Positions 17,565 through 23,957 of a stretch of DNA of 46,906 nt are shown here, one piece after another. The stretch comes from Isachenkonia alkalipeptolytica (GTDB lineage Bacteria; Bacillota; Clostridia; Peptostreptococcales; T1SED10-28): NCBI RefSeq assembly GCF_009910325.1, contig NZ_SUMG01000020.1, forward strand, positions 1-46,906, written 5' to 3'. Each line of letters starts with the position of its first letter. Position 1 is the stretch's first letter. The notes under the pieces were generated by a model that saw only the letters and a list, made by a program, of their open reading frames with translations, made no database searches and was not told the origin of the DNA. A program made the position numbers and the translations under genes.

Positions 17565-18752
17565 ATGGATGTGGCATTGGAAAATGTAAAAGTGTTGGAT
17601 TTAACAAGGGTGTTGGCAGGACCCTACGCAACCATGATTTTAGGGGATTTGGGAGCGGATATTATCAAGGTTGAAATGCCGGGTAAAGGGGATGATGCAA
17701 GGGCTTTCGGTCCTTATGTCAATGAGGAAAGTGCTTATTTTATGAGTTTGAATCGAAATAAACGAAGCATTACCCTGAACCTTAAGGAAGAGGAGGGCAA
17801 AAGAATTCTTCGGGACATGATCAAGAAGGTGGATGTGGTCGTGGAGAACTTCAGACCCGGGACCATGGAGAAATTAGGTTTAGGTTACGAGGATTTAAAA
17901 AAAATCAATCCGAAGATTGTGTATGCCGCAGCCTCCGGCTTCGGTCATACAGGGCCTTATAGTAAACGGGCAGCATATGATGCTGTTGTTCAGGCCATGG
18001 GCGGAATCATGAGTATTACCGGTCAGGAAAACGGAAAACCCACCCGGGTGGGCACCTCCGTGGGGGATATAAACGCCGGAATGTTTACGGCGATCGGAAT
18101 ACTTTCCGCACTCTATCGAGTGAAAGAAACCGGTAAAGGGCAAAAAGTGGATGTGGCCATGTTGGATTCTCAAGTTGCCATTTTAGAAAATGCCATTGCC
18201 CGACACGTGGTAACCGGAGAAATCCCCGCACCAAAAGGAAATCGTCATCCTGCCATCGTTCCCTTCGAAACCTTTGAAACTACGGACGGGGAAATTATGA
18301 TTGCCGCAGGAAACGATGCCCTATGGGCAAAGCTCTGCAAGGCTATGGAGCTTGGGGAATTAATTGATGATCCGAAATACAAAACCAATCCTTTAAGGAA
18401 TACAAACTATCATTCCCTGAAAGGAATTTTGGAATATACCACGAAGAAAAAGTCCACAGCGGAGTGGCAGGAAATTCTGGATGGAGCCGGGGTTCCAAAC
18501 GGTCCCATCAACACCATCGATAAAGTCATTGAAGATCCTCAGGTAAAAGCAAGAGAAATGATCTTGGAGATGGACCATCCCACCGCGGGGAAATTAAGAG
18601 TGCCGGGAATTCCCGTTAAACTTAGTGATACCCCGGGACAGATTCGATGCGCGGCCCCGACCTTGGGACAACACACGGATGAGATTATGCGAGAGTACTT
18701 TGAATATAGCGATGAGGAAATCGAAAAATTACGCAAGACGAAAGTACTTTAA
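17565..18752 (+). CDS. Class III (CaiB/BaiF/Frc) CoA-transferase
   Basis: A 395-residue family III CoA-transferase, which moves CoA between carboxylic acids through an aspartyl-CoA intermediate. Seen: N-terminal VLDLTRVLAGPYATM, the R-PG motif VENFRPGTMEKLG, and Asp168 in VGDINAGM, matching the catalytic Asp169 of formyl-CoA:oxalate CoA-transferase (GDSNTG). The start ATG 17565 follows GAGGAGTG; an ATG at 17544 adds seven residues and has no ribosome binding site. Relatives act on oxalate, succinate, carnitine or bile acids; a few act on malonate. In this context it would activate the dicarboxylic acid left after carbamoyl and amide removal (oxalate or malonate). The acid cannot be named from the sequence. 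Confidence 0.93.
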   Translation: MDVALENVKVLDLTRVLAGPYATMILGDLGADIIKVEMPGKGDDARAFGPYVNEESAYFMSLNRNKRSITLNLKEEEGKRILRDMIKKVDVVVENFRPGTMEKLGLGYEDLKKINPKIVYAAASGFGHTGPYSKRAAYDAVVQAMGGIMSITGQENGKPTRVGTSVGDINAGMFTAIGILSALYRVKETGKGQKVDVAMLDSQVAILENAIARHVVTGEIPAPKGNRHPAIVPFETFETTDGEIMIAAGNDALWAKLCKAMELGELIDDPKYKTNPLRNTNYHSLKGILEYTTKKKSTAEWQEILDGAGVPNGPINTIDKVIEDPQVKAREMILEMDHPTAGKLRVPGIPVKLSDTPGQIRCAAPTLGQHTDEIMREYFEYSDEEIEKLRKTKVL

Positions 18753-18785
18753 TAAATTAAGGAAACCAATACAAGATATAAAAAA

Positions 18786-18824
18786 GGGTCGTCCCGTTTA
18801 CTGGAAAATTGGACGATTCTTTTT
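18786..18824 (+). terminator. Rho-independent terminator after the CoA-transferase
   Basis: GGGTCGTCC at 18786-18794 pairs with GGACGATTC at 18811-18819 (two G-U pairs), followed by five T. It separates the catabolic genes from the cofactor accessory genes. Confidence 0.65.
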
Positions 18825-18874
18825 CCATACCGTTATAGGAAGGGATGAATAACGAAGAAGCGGAGGCGAGGGCT

Positions 18875-19909
18875 ATGAAAAAAGTGAAAGTGGAAGAAGC
18901 TGTCGGGAAACTATTTGCCCATGATTTGACGAAAATCGTTCCCGGAGAGTTTAAGGGGGCGCGTTTTAAAAAGGGAGAAATCATAAAAGAAGAAGATATC
19001 AAGGAATTAAAATCCATGGGAAAAAACCATGTATTTATCCTTGATATGAAAGAGGATGAATACCATGAAAACGATGCCGCCCTCCGTATTGCAAAAGCTT
19101 CCAGGGGAGAAGGCATCCGGTTGGAAGGTCCGAAGGAAGGGAAGATGACCTTGGTGGCTGAAAAAAAGGGACTTTTGAAAATCGACTTGGAACAACTGTA
19201 CAAAGTCAACGATTTGGATCAATTGATGTATGCCACCATTCATCAGAACACGGTGGTAGAGGAGGGGAAAGCCCTGGCGGGGACCAGAATTATTCCTCTT
19301 ACCATTAAAAAAGCGCCGATTGATACCGTCGAAAACCTACTCTTGAGGGAACAATCCCAAAACAACCCCATGATTTACGTGAAAGAACTTATCCCTTATA
19401 AAATCGGTATTGTGGTAACCGGTACCGAGGTATTTGAAGGCCGCATTCAAGACCGTTTCGGTCCGGTGCTGGAAAAAAAGGCCGAAGAATACGGGGGAGT
19501 CTTTCATAAAATGGTTTATGCAAAGGATGAAGAGGAGGATATCAAGGAAAAAATCGAAGAGTTGATCCGTGACGGAGCGGAGATGATTATGACCAGCGGC
19601 GGGATGTCCGTGGACGCCGATGATGTAACCCCCCTTGCGATAAAAAACACGGCGGATCAGGTGGTAACCTACGGATCCTCAGTATTGCCCGGAGCCATGT
19701 TTATGCTGGCCTATAAAGGGGAAATCCCGATTCTCGGTATTCCCGCCTGTGGAATGTATCATCGAATAACGATTTTGGATTTGGTATTGCCCCGGGTTAT
19801 GGCTAAGGAAACTATTACGAAAAAGGATATTAATCAATTGGCCCATGGCGGTCTTTGTCAAAATTGTGCAGTGTGTCATTATCCGATTTGTCCTCTGGGA
19901 AAAGCCTAA
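18875..19909 (+). CDS. Molybdopterin-binding protein with cysteine-rich C terminus
   Basis: A 344-residue protein whose second half is a MoaB/MoeA-type molybdopterin-binding domain. Seen: GIVVTGTEVFEGRIQDRFGP at about residues 182-201 and IMTSGGMSVDADDVTPLAI around 246-264. The N-terminal 170 residues (KVEEAVGKLFAHDLTKI ... GEII) resemble the MoeA N-terminal region. The C terminus ends CQNCAVCHYPICPLGK, four closely spaced cysteines that could bind an Fe-S cluster or zinc. The start is ATG 18875, eight bases after GGAGG; ATG 18845 is less well placed. Proteins of this type occur beside molybdenum hydroxylase genes in Clostridia and probably help build or insert the cofactor. Confidence 0.85.
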   Translation: MKKVKVEEAVGKLFAHDLTKIVPGEFKGARFKKGEIIKEEDIKELKSMGKNHVFILDMKEDEYHENDAALRIAKASRGEGIRLEGPKEGKMTLVAEKKGLLKIDLEQLYKVNDLDQLMYATIHQNTVVEEGKALAGTRIIPLTIKKAPIDTVENLLLREQSQNNPMIYVKELIPYKIGIVVTGTEVFEGRIQDRFGPVLEKKAEEYGGVFHKMVYAKDEEEDIKEKIEELIRDGAEMIMTSGGMSVDADDVTPLAIKNTADQVVTYGSSVLPGAMFMLAYKGEIPILGIPACGMYHRITILDLVLPRVMAKETITKKDINQLAHGGLCQNCAVCHYPICPLGKA

Positions 19910-19940
19910 AGAATCACTAATCATAAAGGGGTGAAGTTAA

Positions 19941-20183
19941 ATGTTTTGTAAATGTTTCAGTCCCGGAAAAAAAGCGAAAATTTCAAAATCCATTGTTCTG
20001 CATTTGGAAGGGAAGGATATCGACATAGGAGAAGTTACGGTGGAAATCTGCGGAAGCCGCCATTGCAAGGAAGGGTACATTGAACCGGAAAGGTGGAAGG
20101 AAATCTACGAGATTGTAAAAAAAGAAGACATTGACATCAGTGAAGTGGCCTTAAGCCGTATACTGTTTTCCTATTTTCGATAA
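19941..20183 (+). CDS. Small CxC protein of unknown function
   Basis: An 80-residue protein that I do not recognise. Seen: an N-terminal MFCKCF with a CxC pair, a second pair CGSRHC in the middle, an acidic and lysine-rich body, and no membrane segment. The start ATG 19941 has AAAGGGGTG upstream. It lies between the molybdopterin-binding protein and YqeB, so involvement in molybdenum or selenium cofactor handling is a reasonable inference. The four cysteines could bind a metal. Confidence 0.6.
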   Translation: MFCKCFSPGKKAKISKSIVLHLEGKDIDIGEVTVEICGSRHCKEGYIEPERWKEIYEIVKKEDIDISEVALSRILFSYFR

Positions 20184-20246
20184 GGCGCTTAAAAGGGGAG
20201 AATAGAATTCCCTGGGAAAATTGATAAAATATGAGGTGGTAAAAAT

Positions 20247-21107
20247 ATGGATAAAACGAAGGTGCTTATTCGAGGGGGCGGAGATTTAGCTAGTGCCGTA
20301 GCTCTGCGATTGGCGAATGTGGGTTTTACGGTGGTGATTGCAGAACTTGAAAAACCCTTATGCATTCGAAGAACGGTTTCCTTTTCCGAAGCGATTATTG
20401 CAGGAGCGGTTGATTTAGAAGGGGTAAAAGGGATCAAAGTGCATACAGCGGACATTGAAAACTGGCTGAGAAAGCCTTCGAAAGGTCAGGTGGCGGTTGT
20501 TTCCGATCCGAAGCTTCAATCTCTAGCAATCATCAAGCCGGATGTGTTTATTGAGGGAACTTTACGAAAGAAAATTGACGGGGCCATAAAAGACTTTGCT
20601 CCGATTACGATTGCCCTGGGTCCGGGATTTGAAGCGCCCAAGGATGTGGATGCGGTGATTGAAACTAACAGAGGACACCATTTAGGAAGAGTCTACTATG
20701 AAGGTATGGCCATGGCGGACACCGGAATTCCCGGGATTATTATGGGCTATGGTAAAGAACGGGTTCTCTACGCCAAGGCCGATGGAAGCATAATAAAATC
20801 GAAGGAAATCGGAGCGGTTGTTGAGAAGGGGGAAACCGTGGCGGAAGTTTTAACCCAAAGGGGAGAAAGGGTTCCGGTTCAAGCAAAAATTTCCGGAGTT
20901 CTCCGGGGGATGATTCCCCGGGGGGAAGTTCAAAAAGGACTGAAGATTGGGGATGTGGATCCTCGAAAGGACATTACATTCATTCATAGTGTATCCGACA
21001 AAGGACGAACCATTTCCGGCGGAGTGTTAGAAGCAATACTGCATCTGAAAAACAAACAAGGATCAGGAATAAATCCCTGTAAGGATAGAATCGAAAGGAG
21101 GAGGTAA
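20247..21107 (+). CDS. yqeB: YqeB-like protein of the selenium-dependent molybdenum hydroxylase system
   Basis: A 286-residue protein matching the EF2563/YqeB family. By comparative genomics this family co-occurs with orphan SelD and with molybdenum hydroxylases that carry a labile selenium atom. Seen: N-terminal VLIRGGGDLASAVALRL (a Rossmann-like glycine loop), the ALGPGFEAPKDVDAVIETNRGH motif in the centre, and a C-terminal biotinyl-lipoyl-like stretch (PVQAKISGVLRGMIPRG). The start ATG 20247 follows GAGGTGG. It is one base from the XdhC-family gene. It supports, but does not prove, that one or both hydroxylases in this window need selenium. selD is not in the window. Confidence 0.88.
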   Translation: MDKTKVLIRGGGDLASAVALRLANVGFTVVIAELEKPLCIRRTVSFSEAIIAGAVDLEGVKGIKVHTADIENWLRKPSKGQVAVVSDPKLQSLAIIKPDVFIEGTLRKKIDGAIKDFAPITIALGPGFEAPKDVDAVIETNRGHHLGRVYYEGMAMADTGIPGIIMGYGKERVLYAKADGSIIKSKEIGAVVEKGETVAEVLTQRGERVPVQAKISGVLRGMIPRGEVQKGLKIGDVDPRKDITFIHSVSDKGRTISGGVLEAILHLKNKQGSGINPCKDRIERRR

Positions 21108-21108
21108 T

Positions 21109-21909
21109 ATGACGGATTTACAGTTGTTGAATACCTTGGAGAATTACCTGGAAAAAGGGGAAAATGTGGCTCTGGCCACGATCACCAAAGCCGACGGGTC
21201 CTCACCGGGAAAGGAAGGAAGTATGATGGTGGTCACTTCAACGGGTGAAACCTATGGCACCGTAGGGGGAGGGGCGATTGAGAAAACCGTAACCGGACAG
21301 GCGGTAAAATGCATTGAAGCGGGAACGGGGGGATCTTTTCATTACGGTTTGAATACCGAGCAGGGCAGTCTCGGAATGCAATGTGGAGGAGATGTGGATG
21401 TGTATATCCGTGTTTTTCAAAAAAAACCCCAACTATGGGTCATCGGCGGTGGACATATCTCGAAAAGTCTGTATCAATTTTCGGAAATCCTGGATTTTGA
21501 AGTTGAGATTTTTGAAGATCGACAGGAGTATGCATCAAGGGATCGTTTCCCGAAGGCTAAAAAAATAAATTTGGGCAAATTGGAAGAGACCTTGCCGGGA
21601 AAAGAAACGGAAGGGGAAACTTACGCCGTTGTAGTAACCCGGGGGCACCGGTATGACCAAGCGGCTGTAGAGTATCTTTTGGAAAAAGAACTGAGGTATA
21701 TCGGTATGATCGGCAGTAAGAACAAAGTGAAAAACACCCTTCAGGCTTTGAGGGAGAAGGGGGTTTCCAAAGAACGACTGGATCGGCTGTATGCGCCGGT
21801 GGGAGTTGATTTAAAAGGGCCGTCCCCGGAAGAAATCGCCCTGAGTATTATGACGGAAATGGTAGTGATTAAAAACAAGGGAAATCTTATACATTTAAAG
21901 GATGAGTAA
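21109..21909 (+). CDS. xdhC: XdhC/CoxI-family molybdenum cofactor maturation protein
   Basis: A 266-residue XdhC-family protein. These bind and sulfurate or protect molybdenum cofactor before insertion into xanthine-dehydrogenase-type enzymes. Seen: the N-terminal XdhC domain (ALATITKADGSSPGKEGSMM, GTVGGGAIE) and a C-terminal Rossmann domain beginning LWVIGGGHISKSL at about residue 109, with VVVTRGHRYDQ and IGMIGSKNK. In the selenium-dependent system the partner of YqeB is YqeC, so this protein may act there. The start ATG 21109 has GGAGGAGG upstream and lies directly after yqeB. Confidence 0.9.
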   Translation: MTDLQLLNTLENYLEKGENVALATITKADGSSPGKEGSMMVVTSTGETYGTVGGGAIEKTVTGQAVKCIEAGTGGSFHYGLNTEQGSLGMQCGGDVDVYIRVFQKKPQLWVIGGGHISKSLYQFSEILDFEVEIFEDRQEYASRDRFPKAKKINLGKLEETLPGKETEGETYAVVVTRGHRYDQAAVEYLLEKELRYIGMIGSKNKVKNTLQALREKGVSKERLDRLYAPVGVDLKGPSPEEIALSIMTEMVVIKNKGNLIHLKDE

Positions 21910-21912
21910 ACA

Positions 21913-22242
21913 ATGCAGGCGGAAATGAAAATATGGTTTGTTGAAAATGATAAAAAAATTTTTGGAGAAGGTCCCTATCGATTGCTAAAATATGTGGAGG
22001 AAGACGGCTCCTTAAGAAAAGCCGCAGGCAGGATGGAAATGTCTTATAGTAAAGCCTGGTCTTTGATTAAGCTGATAGAAAAGGAGCTGGACATTCAATT
22101 ACTGAATAAATCCATCGGCGGACAGGAAGGGGGAGGGTCGAAAATAACCGAGGATGCCCTAGCGCTGATGAAGAAATATGAGCATGTTTCTAAAAAAATG
22201 AGGAAAGAACTGGAATACTTTAATCGAAGCATGGGACAGTGA
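21913..22242 (+). CDS. ModE-type winged-helix regulator without a molybdate-binding domain
   Basis: A 109-residue protein equivalent to the N-terminal DNA-binding domain of ModE. Seen: IFGEGPYRLLKYVEEDGSLRKAAGRM (helix-turn-helix with the SLRKAA motif) followed by SYSKAWSLIKLIEKEL. The Mop molybdate-binding domains of full ModE (about 260 residues) are absent, as in many clostridial short forms. Three bases separate it from the xdhC-family stop, so it is in the accessory operon. It probably senses molybdenum status or cofactor by another means, and may control the hydroxylase or modABC operons. A terminator follows. Confidence 0.87.
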   Translation: MQAEMKIWFVENDKKIFGEGPYRLLKYVEEDGSLRKAAGRMEMSYSKAWSLIKLIEKELDIQLLNKSIGGQEGGGSKITEDALALMKKYEHVSKKMRKELEYFNRSMGQ

Positions 22243-22253
22243 AGAAATTCCTG

Positions 22254-22287
22254 AAAACAAGGGCTGCTTTATGCAGCTTTTGTTTTT
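22254..22287 (+). terminator. Rho-independent terminator after the ModE-like gene
   Basis: AAAACAAGGGCTGC pairs with GCAGCTTTTGTTTT across a TTTAT loop, and the distal arm itself supplies the T tract. It ends the cofactor accessory operon. The 320-base gap 22243-22564 also holds the dyad at 22381-22398. Confidence 0.75.
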
Positions 22288-22380
22288 AGGGGCGAAGGCA
22301 AAGGTTGGTTAAAAACATAAAACGGGGTTAACAATATAAGGCTGCAGAGATAAAAAAGTTCACAAGGAAAAGGCTATTGA

Positions 22381-22398
22381 TTTACATAATTTTGTAAA
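22381..22398. promoter_or_regulatory. Perfect dyad upstream of the second hydroxylase operon
   Basis: TTTACA-TAATTT-TGTAAA is an exact 6-6-6 inverted repeat about 165 bases upstream of the FAD-subunit start. A TAAAAT -10-like element lies at 22431-22436 without a clear -35 box. Possible operator for the Crp/Fnr, ModE-like or PucR regulator encoded in this window; I do not recognise a specific consensus. Confidence 0.35.
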
Positions 22399-22564
22399 CA
22401 TTTCATAAGAGATTGTTCAAGAAAAAATGGTAAAATGAATACATCAGGAGTATTCAGAAAATTCGAGCGGGATTGAGGGAGCAGGTGTAAAGAATTAATA
22501 AAGGCACTCCTGTAGGTGTTGTTGGGAAGTTATAATAATAACTGATCATTTAAGGAGGTTGGCT

Positions 22565-23419
22565 ATGTTAAGTAAGTTTGATTACGTAAAACCGAAAACA
22601 TTGGAAGAAGCTGTGGATTTCCTGGGAAAGCATCCCAAAACCAAAGTGTTAGCCGGAGGAACGGATTTACTGGTGCTTCTGCGCCGCAATCTGTTAAACC
22701 CCGATCATATTCTGGATATCAAAGGAGTTGAAGGGCTCGATAGGCTGGAATATACAAAGGGAGAAGGACTTTATATCGGTGCGAGGGTTTCGGTTAATGA
22801 GATTTCCGAATCCCCGATGATTCAGGAAAAATACCGTGCATTGTTCCAAGCAGCCGGTGCCCTGGCATCTCATCAGTTGAGAAACCGGGCGACCTTGGTG
22901 GGAAATATCTGTAATGCTTCACCGGGCGCGGATCTTTCCAGCCCTCTTTTGGTCTATAATGCCAAGGTTCATATGGTAGGACCGAAAGGAAAAAAAACGC
23001 TTAAAATTGAGGAGTTTTTCACGGGGGTTAAAAAAAATGCCCTGGAAGAGGGAGAGATTGTGACCGGTATCTCTTTACCTGATGTGAAGGAAGGGGATAG
23101 CAGCTACTTTATGAAACAATCTCGGGTAAAGGGACATGACCTTGCTACTGTAGGAATATCCCTACGGCGCACCGGGAATAAGGAAACCTTTCTGGGGATG
23201 GCAGCCGTGGCTCCCACACCGATTCGACTGCATGAACTGGAAAAGGAATTGCAAAATCGGGAGTTGAATGAGGAAACCGCCGGATGGTTAAAGGAAGAAA
23301 TAAAAAATCATATCAAACCCATCTCCGATGTAAGATCCTCGATGGAATATCGTAATATTGCATCCGGTGCCTTGGCGAAAAAGATCATCATGACGATGAT
23401 GAAAGAGGGGGTTGAATAA
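22565..23419 (+). CDS. Molybdenum hydroxylase 2, FAD-binding subunit
   Basis: A 284-residue FAD subunit similar in layout to that of hydroxylase 1. Seen: the flavin loop LAGGTDLLVLLRR near residue 32, ASHQLRNRATLVGNICNASPG near 105, and the C-terminal HIKPISDVRSSMEYR. The start is ATG 22565, six bases after AAGGAGG; TTG 22559 is rejected. It is the first gene of a second three-subunit enzyme operon that also includes mocA. Sequence differences from the first set run throughout, so this is a separate paralogous enzyme and not a recent duplication. Confidence 0.93.
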   Translation: MLSKFDYVKPKTLEEAVDFLGKHPKTKVLAGGTDLLVLLRRNLLNPDHILDIKGVEGLDRLEYTKGEGLYIGARVSVNEISESPMIQEKYRALFQAAGALASHQLRNRATLVGNICNASPGADLSSPLLVYNAKVHMVGPKGKKTLKIEEFFTGVKKNALEEGEIVTGISLPDVKEGDSSYFMKQSRVKGHDLATVGISLRRTGNKETFLGMAAVAPTPIRLHELEKELQNRELNEETAGWLKEEIKNHIKPISDVRSSMEYRNIASGALAKKIIMTMMKEGVE

Positions 23420-23420
23420 A

Positions 23421-23957
23421 ATGTGCAGTAAAGCGAAGGAAAAAGGAAATTGTTTGGAATACACGGACTCCGGTTTGCCTAAAATACCGATCGAATTTGA
23501 GGTGAACGGCGCTGGATTTGAAAAAAAAGTGGATCCCACCATGACACTGCTGCAGCTGCTTCATAAAGAGCTGAAGTTATTCGGTACCAAGGAAGGTTGC
23601 GGCGAGGGAGAATGTGGAGCCTGTTCCCTTATTATGAACGGAAATGCGGTGAACTCCTGTCTGATACTGGCGGCAGAAGCCGACGGTGCAAAGATACTCA
23701 CGGTGGAAGGCCTGGGCCGGGGAAATGAACTTTCCGTTTTGCAACAGGAATTTATTAAACATGATGCACTGCAGTGCGGATTTTGTACGCCGGGGATGTT
23801 AATGTCTGCAAGGTCTCTTTTAGATCGGGAACCGGATCCCGGGGAGGATGAGATTAAAGAGGCGATTGAAGGAAACTTCTGTCGTTGCACGGGTTATGTT
23901 CCTATTATTAACGCGATTCGTTCAGCAGCAAAGCGGGAAAGAGAGGAGTTGAAATAA
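23421..23957 (+). CDS. Molybdenum hydroxylase 2, [2Fe-2S] subunit
   Basis: A 178-residue iron-sulfur subunit with both clusters intact: Cys60, Cys65, Cys68 and Cys80 for the ferredoxin domain, and Cys119, Cys122, Cys154 and Cys156 for the helical domain. It is about 25 residues longer at the N terminus than the first subunit. The extension MCSKAKEKGNCLEYTDSG contains two further cysteines. The start ATG 23421 has GAGGGGG upstream, and its frame begins just after the FAD gene stop. Its end overlaps the catalytic subunit by one base. Confidence 0.92.
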   Translation: MCSKAKEKGNCLEYTDSGLPKIPIEFEVNGAGFEKKVDPTMTLLQLLHKELKLFGTKEGCGEGECGACSLIMNGNAVNSCLILAAEADGAKILTVEGLGRGNELSVLQQEFIKHDALQCGFCTPGMLMSARSLLDREPDPGEDEIKEAIEGNFCRCTGYVPIINAIRSAAKREREELK

